A stretch of DNA of 64,000 nt from Datnioides undecimradiatus. Taxonomy: Eukaryota > Chordata > Actinopteri > Lobotiformes > Datnioididae. Shown piece by piece: positions 45,101-58,400 of this stretch (position 1 is the stretch's first letter; each line of letters starts with the position of its first letter). Location: assembly GCA_008933995.1 (NCBI GenBank), contig WARS01000010.1, positions 7,977,001-8,041,000 of the forward strand, written 5' to 3'. Both the position numbers and the translations under genes were made by a program. The notes under the pieces are model-generated. The model made no database searches and was not told where the DNA came from. It worked only from the letters and a program-made list of their open reading frames with translations.

Positions 45101-48100
45101 TGATCTTCTTACAACCCCAGACATCAATATGCTGTTCTGCTTTGCTTTTAATATAGACAGGTTGTGTGCAGAATGTCAATGGGCTTTTTTTTTTGTTAGC
45201 GCCTCTGCCTCTGAAGGATTCTGTCTCTCTGTGTTGCAGAGTACGAGGATGCTAGTTTGTCGTCATGGGTGAACAAGGAGCGCTTCCAAGGATACCTCCA
45301 GATTGATGGCTTCACTTTATATGAGCTCGGAGAAACAGGTGGCGTATGCATAAAATTTGGCATCCATAATGTTTTCCTTACTCTAACGCATCATTTTGAC
45401 TGATTTCTGGGTGTGCTTCACTAGGTTTTTATGCATATTACCACTCAGTATGCATCCAATTATGACTTGTCACAAATAACTATGTACTAATGTGTATAAT
45501 GCAATATGTATTATGTACATATACTTTAATGCAAGGACTGCAACAATCTATCATTTGTGTTGTGTATCTAACCCAAAAGTCATTTGTTTAGTGTCATTCA
45601 AGACAAGTAAAAGAAGCAAATCACACTTCTTATCCCACAACTTGCTTTTGCACTTTTGGGTGAAAGACAAAAATGACTTAAATTAAATTCATTAACCAGA
45701 GAATCAGCTCCATTTCATTTTCAGACATCTGTATTAGCGTTGCATGTTTTGCTCAATGTCAGCATAATCTCTGATTGCACATGTGTTTTTTAAGCCTTCC
45801 TTACTCTTAACGATTGGGGAGCTAAGGTCAATAGTAACATCACAGAATGAGTGCCAGCATATGTAATTTGAAGTGCTTTTCTCTGTTTTTCCTCTAAACT
45901 CTATCTGAAAGTAAAACCCTTAATATTTAGTTTCCCACCCTCAATTATTCAATCTACAACATGATGACTTAATAAGTGAAACATTTTACAGCTGCTCTTG
46001 TCAGAAGTCATTTGTAGAAATATCAGTGTTAATTGTGTATGGGGTCTGTTATAGAAAAGATTCCCCCTAGATTTAGATCATGTTGCCCAAATACACTTCG
46101 TCACCCAGAGGAGAGCAAGAGTGAGCAAGGGAAACACAAACCATCTCTTAAAGGCAGTAAATTGATGCTCTCTGCAGAGAAAGCTGTGCTTTCTAATATT
46201 AGATACAGCATTTTACCTTTTTATGTGCAGTTTACTGAGATCAGTGATGCCCAACGGTTGGATTTTGCTTACATTTGTTGCTGCTTACATTCAGTTTTTG
46301 ACCCATTTACACCACATTTGCTGCTTAGTGTTGGTAGTTCGGAACACAAAAGAGTCTCCAAAGCATCTTAATTGAATAAAGGCTGTGTGACTGATTAAAG
46401 ATGGCACAGTCCGTGGCTTCAGCCTGTTACAATAACTTAGTTGAGTCTAGATCGAAGTGAATTTGTGAAAACAGTTTAAACAGCCTTGTCTCTGAAGGCT
46501 TTTCAGTCACGAATCAGGTTTCATGCACTTGGGCTTATTGGAGGGATGTTTTAATGCTCTAAAAGCCCCATCACACATACTGTAAGTCACGCCGACACAA
46601 AACTCGGCACCCCTTTCGAAATGCAAGCGTAAACAAAATCAATGAGCAGTCCCAAGATGTAATTTAGATCTATTTATTGGTCCAAATTTAAGGGACAGAA
46701 CACAGACGGAGGCAAGGATTAGGAGCTGATGAAAACCACATTTATTTGACAGATTCATGGTGCAATAGTTTTGTTTTGTTTGTGGCGTGAAGAAACATCT
46801 GAAGGCTTTTCTCTCAGGGACATAGAGTGGAAAGTACATCTGATTACTAACACAAAACACACACAGAACAACCTCTCTGACCACCCTAAATCAAAGTGTC
46901 ATACAAATGCACAGTGAAAGAAGATCACATTCACACCAAAAACTAATTAAAAGTGTTCTTTATTCCTCTCATGGCTGTACACTGTCTTTACATAACCTCA
47001 ACCTTTCCACTTAACCACCCTCAGTGACCACCAGGGGGCAGCCTGACACTCTCCATCCATTTAACAAGGGGTTTCTGGCCTCCAACCGTACAAGTCTGAA
47101 TAACAGAGCTTTTAAGTTGTGTAACAGTTCTTTTAAGTAGACCTATTTGTCATGTAGTGGGTTTTGGGTTATGAATGGCACCAAAATAACTCCTCCACCA
47201 GAAAGTGACCACTTGTGTCCTGTTAAACCAAGTAGAAAGCCCAAGCTAGCTGGATGTCTGACTGGTGAATGAATAAAACCCTCTCGGTACCTCTTTCTTT
47301 CCTTTTTTTTTCCCCTGTCAAGAGGCGATTCGTCTCCTCTTGAGCCTCTTATCTGCTCGGGCATTGTCTTTTTACCGTCTTTTTGTGTGTGTGATTGTGA
47401 TTTGTAATCCCTGTCTGCCACCTCAGGCAAATTGGTGGCGATTGCAGTCATCGACGAGAAGGACCCCACAGAGGAGAGCGGCAGGTACAAAGAACACTGA
47501 AATTAAAAAGCACGGCTCTATATAAACGACTCCCACAGTTACCATGGTAGTTGTGCCTAAGTGCATGGCCCACAGATACAGATAAGACACACTGTTATTG
47601 TTGGGATCTTCCCACAAATTGCAGGCATTGGCTAAAAAAAACATTAGACTTTGACTTATGTGGTATTTCGCTCTCTTCTCATTTGCTTTTAGATTAAAGA
47701 CCTTGATTCAAAGGGTGGCGAAGGAATACAGAGAGCATTTTAACAGGTAAGGCACGGATACGTGATGAGGTGAAAGATGAACATCCAATTTATACATTTA
47801 TTCTAGGATGGTGCTCCCACTGGGGAACGCTGCCTGTCTATTCACAAGCAAGTTTATGCCTTTGTCGGAGCACGTCTGTTTTTGTTGAGGTTCAGTAGAA
47901 AGGTAATTATGCAAAATGTCAGCTTCCAAATATAGGTGTTCTTTTCAGCTGTCAGTCAAAAACTCAGCTCGGTTTTGTATTAATGCGTAATGTTCTGTTT
48001 TCTCCAGCTCCAATTGTGCAATAACAACTGGAAACGGGATGTTTATGTTATGTACTGCCTTGTTCCACCTGCCCTGTCACTGGAGAGGCACGGAATACAA

Positions 48101-51100
48101 AAAGGAAATGCAGTCAAAATCTGAAAAATAATAAGGCTTTTATTGCAATTTTTTTGCTGCTGTTTAACACACACACACATGAAGCTCTTGGACATGTGCC
48201 ACAGGGTGACTCACTGAGTACATTGGGTAGGTCGTCCCCCAGCTGCAGGACCCAGGTTCAGGCAAACACGTGTTCCACTGAAGTGGCTTGAATTCAAATC
48301 GGCTCTGAGGTCGCTGTTCTGTAGCTGACCCTTATCTCTGATCCCAACAGGGCAGCAGGAGACAAAAAGATTTAAATATATATATAATAAAAACACAAAT
48401 CACATTTTCATCATTATGTTGTGCTTCAAGTCCTCAGCGTGCCCCATCATTGACCAAGTTGCTTCATCACATGGATTTTCTGCTTTTGAATGAAGAGGTG
48501 TATCTCAAACCGCAGTGATCAAAGTGTTTCTCCCTCACCAGGCATCCCCATTAGGACTGATTGAATTACACAGATCCCTATCATCAATTAGACAGCCATC
48601 CGCCACACTACCCAGAGCTGCTAGTTTTTTTCTTCTTTTTTTTTTTTGAAGACTTTTGAGTTAAAGATCCCCACAGAGATCAGAGCTGCCTGCAGCGTTC
48701 TGACACACCTAAACGGTACTTGTAATTACAAGACTTGTTGGTGTCGCCCCCGGTGGTGGGTGGAGGCAGCGCAAGGAGTCAGCGGATCAGAGGTGATGAC
48801 TGACGTTTGAATGAGCCGGCGACGTTTGATGCAGTAATAAATGTCATGGAACTCGGCTCACTCGTCTTTTTGTAGCGTTTTCACACAGCATTGAGTGTAA
48901 ATCTCAGATCTGAGAGGCAGCTAGACTCAGTGTCTATGAGGGGGAGCCCATACTTACATGTGCGCCAATTGCACTTGCGGGAAAGTCAGATTTTTTTCAG
49001 TTAGTGGGTGTGCGTTGGGCTGAAATTCTGCACCAGTCATTATTGTCTTGGCTTTTATGTGCCAGCTGTGACACAGAAGCTTGGTGCAGCAAGACCAGAC
49101 AAGCAGCCCTGTCACAAAGAGCTTCAAACAGAAACCTTTGACTCCCAAATTTGTGGTACTGGACCCTCGAGGTTTCAGGTGGTTCTTTGCTGTTGAAACG
49201 TTTGTTATGTATCCAAACACTTCGTAAAGCTGCACTAATGCATGGTTTTTTGTTTGGAACTGATGTCTTTTAGCTCTTTGTTTTGGTTTTGCGGCCTGCA
49301 ATTTTACTCTTCCGCTTCAGTCGAACCACTCACTGTTTCCAGACACAGATGTTCCCAACAACAAAAACAAAAGCTCCCATAAACCCCTGTACGCTAACTG
49401 CGCAGCACCAAACGGTAAACAGATAGAGATTAGCTGGTGTCCACAGAGGAGCATTTAGCAGCTAACGAGCCAGATATTTAACAGAGCTAAATCACTGCTA
49501 ATGTTTTGCAGTTGTGTTTGTAAGGTCATCATTGCCTTTACATCTTATCGGGCTGCACTAAGTGAATAAAATGAATCACTTTGCACAACTTTATAGAAGA
49601 TCTGAATGGTACTATGAATTTGGCTCGTGAGCAATGCAAGCCAGTACCCTACAGGAAAACTATGCATAAAAAGCTATACCACTGAATAATTTGAAAGATT
49701 CTTAAATCACATAAAAATCTTACAGAGGTTTGCTTCAGTTTGGAGGTTTTAATATTCCATGAGACGATCTGTGATTTAAATCCTGTCCCGAGCGCCTCCG
49801 TGGGCCATTTTTCTCTCCATGCCCTAATATTTATTATACTATCAAAAAATATACATTATTTTTATATGATGGTTGTTCAGTAATTAATCACTTTCCATGA
49901 AGGCACCTTGTATTTTAAAGTTGATCTATGAGAACTCAAAGCCTGCCGGTGACGACAGTGAAGTGATCCTCCCGTGTTTTTCCTGTATATTCATGTCTAT
50001 AAGAAAGCCACCTTCTATAACTTGGCAGTGGCTATAATGCTGTTCACCCACTTTACCCCGGAATAGAAATCCTGTTTAAATCAGGCTAAGAAAACACTCT
50101 TCTCTTCATGAGAACCGCATGACGTGACCGATAACATCTACAAATATCTACTTTCAGTTTTGCTGAATCAATAACTGGGACATTTACACGTTTCCAGAGG
50201 GAACATTTAAGTAAACAGATACGATCTCCAACTCTTATGGAAAATCTGAAAGTATTTACCAGAAAAATGTGTTGCTCACTCTTACCTTGCGTTTGCTTTG
50301 CCTTCTCTTAGTAAGTTTCTCAGTTAGTTACTCATCCTCTTGGCCAGACTGCTGAGCAGGCTGGCCAAGAAGTGTCAGTGGGAGTGGGAAGATGGACATA
50401 CACTGGAAACAGACCTTTAAATATTGAAGTTATTGAGTAGGCAAAGTATTAGTAGAAACTAAATACAGTTTCCACATCGGATTTTGCGTCAACATTAATC
50501 TTGGATATGTACCGACACTGTGTCTGATCCATAACTCACAGTGCTGCAGCTTCCAGGGGAAAAGTTCCAAACTTGACTTTTTGATGAGCTTTATTCCCAG
50601 TCTGGCCCACTATTGTCAGCAAGATTATCACTAACACAGAGTCATTTTATATTGCATCCACTGGATTTATTATATAGTTCAGTCTCTTCATAATCATGTC
50701 ATTGATATAAGCGCAGGCAGTATTGTGCCGCACCCAGGGGACAAACGTGCCAGATGTAGCTATGATTCAATATGAATATAATATATATGTAGAGGCCCCC
50801 GTAATCAGTCATTCAGCGGAAGTCACCAGCTTTCCGGGACTTCCCCCCTCCCTCTAGTCTACCCACAATACACTCTGCTCAGACATAGTGCAGCACAATG
50901 AGATACAAATTGAATTCCTCCTCCTGCCTTATCGTTTAGATAAATCACCTGAATCTTTTCTGTGGCGGGAAAGATGAGGAGAAACATGAGTCGGTATAGG
51001 ACGGGGCTTTGGGGATATTTTATTTTTCTGCACTGACAAAAATGATGCTCGTTTTCCAGAGCAAAAAAAAAAACCGCAATTCCATTCAATGTGGTTTTTA

Positions 51101-52385
51101 TATTTCCGCAGGAAAGTGGGTTTCCCAGTTTGTGTAAGTCCACCGAGACAGGAAATAAGGCTTGTTTTTACTCTATTGTATGGTGTTTTTTGATATTCTG
51201 ATTCGTTTTCTCATGCCACTGATCTGTCCTGCATCCCCAGAGACTTCCAGTTTGGCCACATGGACGGGAACGACTACATTAACAGCCTCATTATGGGGTG
51301 AGTGTCTTGCATCCAGCTTCTCACGTCACCCTCTTCTTTCTCTACCTCATATTACCAGCTGTCAGCCACATAACCAGGTTTGAACTGACTTGTAATGCCT
51401 CTGCCATTAAAGATGCTCTCTTGTGGAGAAGTCAATTACACAGACGGACTGTCACTTGCCTTTTTTTTTTTTTTCCAATGCTCTTGGCAAGTTTACCCCC
51501 CCCCCCTTCACATATACAAAAAAGCACAAGCTCCTGCAAATCTGCTTGCGCGAGTGCAGGATAGTATGAGGACTTTACGGATAAGGCCATGCATGGATTA
51601 TATCCATTGCAGTCGTGTGTTTTAATAGCTTGTCAAAGAGCAGCGCTAATGATGCAGAGAGCCCTTCTGCAGTAGCTTTGCACCCCGGCTGAGGCCGACT
51701 GTGGGTGAGTCTTTCTCGCAGAGGCCCTGCAACTGACATCCCACACTTTTAATTAGACACAACCCCACTAGTGCTACAGGCCGGCGTGGCTGTAGCAGTT
51801 GGCGTGTCTGTTTTGTGTCTACTAACGTGCAGCATCTAATTATGCATCTTTGTGTAATGTTTTGTGTGAGAATCTGCAAGCGTAATAGGCTGCTACAGGA
51901 TGTTATTTTAATTTGAGCATGCAATTGTTTCTGTGAAGGAGATTATAGCCGACGTGGTCTCCCTAAGTCCTGTGTAATTAAAAGTGTGTCAGCAAGTACA
52001 GTAGAAGTTGTTTTGGAAATATGACTATGTTCAACCGGCAGACTCCCGGTGCATGGCTGAAATTAGACAGGCGGTGTTTATATTTAAGGATAAAAGAGGT
52101 GATTAGCCTTCCTAATTTTGTACGAGTGCATACAATATGTATTTCGCTGGGTTTAACAGGACTGAATTTGGCCGCTGTAGCACAGGATTAATTGCCCTCC
52201 TTTGAGGAATGAAATCCTGGCCTGTCAATGTCCACTAATTCTCTCCCTTAGGAAAGCCATGGAAATAAATCTGATGGCTTTTTATCCCTCTTTCTGTCAT
52301 CACAGCGATTACTGTGTTCTGGCAGCGGTCTGTCTGGCGTTAGGCTGCCCCTGCTTTCACCACAGGCACATAGACACACTCAGGA

Positions 52386-52421
<36 letters not shown>

Positions 52422-55400
52422 CATGAGCACCACTCTAAGCCTGAGGCTGTCTCTGCCTCTGTTTAAACGTAGGATTATCGCTAACCCCTTATACGGGATG
52501 CATTGTGGGCTGCGAAAAACTTAAAAGGGATGTGAGGTGACTGAAAAGTCTGTGCGTGTAGGGGAAGACTCGTGATCATAGAAGGTGAACAGCGAGACAG
52601 ATTATTATTGTCACATAAATGATTTGAGGCCATTTGATTTGGAGACTAAAGGCTGCTTTGTTGAGTTACTGATAAATGTATTCTGGAAATTATATTCAGT
52701 AAACCACAAACTCTGTCTCCACAGCTGACAAGTGAGTGAATGGCAAGCCTCATCTCACACACTAGTAAAGCTGATTTGCTCTAATGTCCTTCATTTTACC
52801 TCTTGTTCTTAAAGAAAAGTGCAGGGCTTTATAAAAAATGGCGCACTGCTTTAACATCTATGTTTTGTGTACCAGTTCATCCAAAATGTATGTTTCCTGG
52901 ACAAACTGATTATCATTATCACAGTTTACATGGTTTTTAATTCCTCTTGCAATAATCAAAGCTCAGAAAATGCCTTCGGTAGTGAAAACAAAACTTGGAG
53001 AAGAAGAACTAATGAACTGCTGATAATGAGCCGGAGTCCTATTTAGGAAGTAAGCAAAACAAAACAACAATAAACAGCTGGGGAAACTACAAATTGTTCA
53101 TGGTGGTTTTAAAAAGTTTTCACCTGAAATTTTAGTTTGTTTATTTTTTATTTACCAAATGTTTTCATAAAGATTAGTTCAAATGTTTTGTTTTCTTGCT
53201 GAGCGTTTCTTGAAGATCTATATCACTTACATCTCCACACTTGCACTACACAGTTAGCTGACAACAGCTTAGCATAGCATGTTTGGCAAGACACTATTTC
53301 ACAGTCTAGCTTCCCCTTAAACAACAAATTATCATGATTTTCCAAAATAAGGCTGATACAGCAGGTCACACAGTACGAGGTGTTTAGAGGTGCTGGTACG
53401 TGGTTTTTAACTTCTGACAGAGGCAGACTAGTTTTTTTCCTTCTGCTTCCAGTCGCTAACGGAGGCTAATGGCCTGCTGGTCCCAGCTCCATAGTCACTT
53501 ACACACATGCGAGTGGTATCAGTCACTCATTTAACTTTTGACATGAGGTCAACTAAATGTATTTCACAAACTATTCAACTGTTCCTGACATGAAAATAAA
53601 AATGTTATGCTAATGCTAACCATGGCCAACAACTTTCTGTTTTGAGCTCTGTTCAAACAACAGATGTTAGAATTGTGTAGATTTTCACATCTAACAATAG
53701 ACAAGAAAACCAGTAAGTGAATCTACTAAAATGTGTAGCAGTTTCTTTTAGGAATCAAAATAAAGATGGCTTACGTTCCTGTGTTTTTAAAATAAAAAGC
53801 AAAAATAATTAGCCCTAATTTTACAGCAGCTGTTTTTGGCAGCAGAAGGAAAATGTGCTTTCTGCCAGCTTTAATTCTATAGAGAACAGCGTATGACCCT
53901 TCATTATGGGCGGCAACCCCCAGTAGTCTCCACTCACAGAGGTGACTAGGCTAATCCATATTTATTTTAAATGGGTGCCATCTGTTGGAGTAGGCTGGAT
54001 GTCAGATGGAATACACATTCGTAGTGTGTGTGTGTGTGTGTGTGTGCATGTGTGTGTGCCCGCATGTGATTGCAGATCTCAGCTGGACAGAGTAGTGAGG
54101 CGTTGATGACTCTACTGCACAGGCGTGTGTGTTTGCACTCCTGATCTCAGCTGGGTGGTGGATTGGGACAGTGATGGATATGTGTGCGTGTGTGTGAAAT
54201 TTGTTGCCGGGTTGAGTAACACTGCAGGGATGTGAGGTGGCAGCGCAGTGATGGACTGTTCCTGTGCCTGTGTGTGTGCATCTAAGTGCTGGGATACCTT
54301 ATCTAAGCCTGGGTTTGGTGTTGTGCGAGACGTGTGAAAGAGGGATTGCTTGTTTATATGACCTTGTTCGTTATCTCACTGGGCTTTGTAATTCCTCTGC
54401 TGATTTGTTGAAATAAGTGGGCTCCAGAGCGTACAGTGTGTATGTCTCTGTTTCTGTGTTTTCTGCAAGATTACCGGACTGCTGGGCTTCCTTGTGTATG
54501 TTGTGTATATGTCTCAGCATGGATGCAGGGTTGCTTTCATCTGGACTCCCTGCGATCCACTTGTCAGCTTTAATTTTTAAAGGTCTCTTTAACTGTGACC
54601 AACACAGACCCGTAAAACCCCTGAGTTGCACATTGTTTGCATAAAAGATAGAAGAAATGCCACTCTGAGGAAAAGGCAATGCAGACTGGCCTATTTCAGA
54701 GAAAAAATCCCCTTTGAAAGAATGCCCATGGGAAAGGTTAGGTTGCTGTGAGTACAGAGGGTTTGTTTATCTGACTATTGTATTCTCTGTGTTACAATTT
54801 GTTCTTTACAAAACTACAATTTGTTCCCATTTAACGATGCATTTTGATAATGGCAGTCCAAGGTGCCGAGGTTAAAGCGATTAAAAGCCGTGTTTCTTTC
54901 CGTATTTCTCAGCGAGGTGACAGTGCCGTCCGTTATCATCCTCAACACATCCAACGAGCAGTACTTCTTGCCCAGTGAGCCAATCGAGACCATGGAGCAG
55001 CTGGTCCAATTCATCAACGGCGTTTTGAACGGTTCTGCACAGGTCCAAATCATCTCTCTGCTCTCTTCTCTCCCCCTCTCCTGCTTTCTGTTTATGCATT
55101 CAGCTCAGTTTAGCCCTTGCCCCCCCCTTCCCCTTGTGTCGTACCATTGTAATCACACCAGTAGTCTTCATTAATCAAGCATGTTGCCTTGCATTTTAAG
55201 TCCTCCCTGGAAAATATTTTCACCAGATGAGGTATTTTTGCAATCTCCGTTTGCATGTTTAGATTTCATATTGCTGTCTTTTCTGAATAGATTATCTACA
55301 ATAATTCTGTCTCCTAAGTCAAACACTGGAATTACTACATGACTCTGTATTGTAGTGTGTACACTAATCTGGAAAAGAAATGTCATCGCTTTCCCGGTCC

Positions 55401-58400
55401 TACCCCAAAGTCACCAGATGTATGAAACCATAAGCCAAACAGCCAGAGGTCCTGTCCTTTTTTCCAAGAAAGGTCTGGGCTATTTTTTGCTTGGCAAAAC
55501 AAACCACCTCCCACCAAATAAACAGCAACAGAAACCTCCATGTTTCTGCAGTCCTGTTCCTGCCAAAGCCTGGATCGTTTCAACCTCTTCATGTCATGCT
55601 GGTAGTGTCTGCCACAAGGCTAGTTTGTGTATCATGTATAGATGCACAGAATAGTGCAAGTTAAACACATTTAAAGTAGTGCATATTATAAAAGTTGAAA
55701 TAGTTACTGTTAGATTTAAACAGCTTTCATTTTTCCTTAAGGGCAATTAAGGAACCTAGACGGCATGGCATGGTTTTTTTAGGTTTTTTAGGGAATTGAA
55801 AGGGAAAAAGGAAAAATTAAGAAGGTAGCACTCGGACAATGTGCTGTGAAAATGTGTGCAAAAACTTTTCAAACTACTTGTGCAGTCCCCACACAGTGCA
55901 AGTGTGTGCAACAGCTGCTACCACAAAACTCATCTTGTGCCCACCTTCAGCTCGTTCACAGAAGTCCCGCTTAGTCAAAGCTCACTAATTGGCCGTCCTA
56001 ATGAATTAGCATCAGTGCAGATCACTCATTGGCTGCCCAGCTGCTGTTGCCAATAAATGAGCCCGGGCAGAGTGGAACCGCTGGACGGTAAACAAACGAG
56101 AGTCGGACACATCAAATGGTTTTGTGCAGAGAAGCGGTTAATTAAACAATATTTTAAATGTCTGGCATGTACTGACCATATGACTGGATAACTGAAACTT
56201 AGATCATTCCGTGTGCATACTGCATGAGTCGTTTAGAGGTTTTTATTGACTTGTTGATAATTGTTTTGTTATTGAGGGCTTGTTCCCAAGTAATTGCATC
56301 AAACTGCACATACCAAACACATGAACAGATTAATCCCTGCATATATACAGCATAAGGGTTGAATATTGAAATTGGGATAGGCTACATACAGCAGCTTCTC
56401 TGTCTCCATTAAACGACATGTCTCCCTGCAGGCGTATGGAGGTGATGGCATCATCCAGAGGATTAAACGCGTGGCCTTTGATGCCAGGTCCACCATTATG
56501 GTAAGTTGGTGAGAGTTCCTCTAACCTGCATGTAGTCTTCTTGTAGAATATTAAAAGGAAGCACTGTGTTTGTGCTTCTGATGTAAATACTTGGCCTATC
56601 AGCTGCGAGATAGGCTGCTTTGTTCACCAGCTAGTTGCCAGGTTTTCTGTCTACCATGTGGTGCTGGAAGAGCAGTGTAAGGGGGTTAAACATGATGAGA
56701 GCAGAGATGGTGAAATAAAATGGTAAACAAAACAATAAGCTGAAAGACGCTAAAATGCCTCTAAGGGGAAGTGCAGGTGATTATTCACTGTGGTTTTATT
56801 TGCGTGACCGACCTGTTTCGCATCATCTAAAGTCATTTTAACCATTGATCATATAAAAATATTGATAATTGTAGCTTTAAGGTCTATCTTACATTGATAC
56901 AGGATGATACTGATGATACTTTAGTGTCCTGGTATAGCTCTGCTATAGCCCTAGTGTTTCTTTAACTTTACAGTTAAACCATTTATTATTATGATACTGC
57001 TGAACACCTTGTGCTTGTTGATATGCTTCACACCTTGCCTCACCTTGACTGTTTGCCAATTTATGGTAAATACTATATATATGCAACCTGCACCAAGTTC
57101 ACTTAACACTGAAAAACAAATGCCCGAGTGCCCTGCTCTTTTCCCTCTGGGAGAAAAACAACATTCAGAGGACAACACTTCTTGGAGTACAACTGAGAAT
57201 ATGCAATGCAGACTGTAAACACAGGATGGGGAAACAGGCAACAGAGCAGGAGGAGGTGGAGTGATTAGGGTGGAGAGAAGGTCGGGAGGCTGAACTTGCT
57301 TCTCCTCCCACTTTTACTCTAAGTACTTGGTTCTTTTGGGAAAGCTGGTGCTTATTTTTACCAAGGGTGTGATAGGAATGTAAATACAGCTGTGCTGTAA
57401 TGCTCCTCAGTTGGCACGCTTGTACCGTAAAGCTTAACACCACTCTTAACAATGTCTTTAAAGGGATACAGAGAGCCCCTTAAGGAAAGTGATGCATTTT
57501 ATTCAGGAAAATGTAAAAAAAAAAAGAAAAAAAAAGGTTTAGTGACTTCTGGATTTTAACCTTGTTCTATGAAGGAAGGCTTGTAGAAATATTTTTACCG
57601 AAGCATTTTTAGCTTTTAGTCCAGGTTTGACAGTAGGGTATTCAGTCAGTGGAAGAAAAAGACCTGTCAGAAATAGGTAAACCTTTTACAAATACTATAT
57701 TCCATATGCATGCAGGATTTTAGCAGCTTCTCATGAGCAACAACTCATAATTAGCACAAAAATAACAAGCCATGTGTGAAGGGCTTTTTAGACACCTGTG
57801 AGAGGAAGACAGTGCTCATCTCCTTGCTTCCCTAAGTTCAGCAGGCTGCAAGCGTCACTGCTCTATGCTTGCTCACAGTGACATGATACGATACACAGCA
57901 GATAGGCAGCAGCCATCACTTTGCCCCTGGAGAGCCTGTCTAAATGTTCGTCTGACAGGAGCATGAGGAAGCAGCGACATTAGGCTCAATGACTCATAGC
58001 CAGCTGTGTTAGCATAGCATACCCCATCTCTACCTCATCTAGCATCACATAGCGATGGCAATTACCATCCCTCTTGCAGTGGCAATGACTGGAGGAAATG
58101 TGAATATTTCTCTTCTTCTCAGGGCAGTTGGCTGACAGAAGTTCTGACTGAACACTCCCTTCCAGGTACATTGTCTCTGATGTATCCTGCTATATTAAGG
58201 CCAAATGACTCATTTGTCACCGAGATAATTTTAACAGGAACTTGTGAAGTTGTCCTTCAGTGACTCGGGCATTTTTGCGCCTGCGGGGAGATGAGGGGGG
58301 TCAAGTTTTCACAGGATGTTTAATTTTATATGCAAGTTCAGGACAAGGATGTGAATGAGATGTTCTTTAGTCACGGCCATGGAGCAGATCAAGTCCTGAA

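Noticed and set aside
46639..46884. 81-aa minus-strand ORF in tmx3 intron 10
   Set aside because: No coding-like codon use or recognised family; in AT-rich intron.
54371..54679. 102-aa minus-strand ORF in tmx3 intron 13
   Set aside because: No conserved motif, ordinary intron composition, and a length that can occur by chance in 64 kb.
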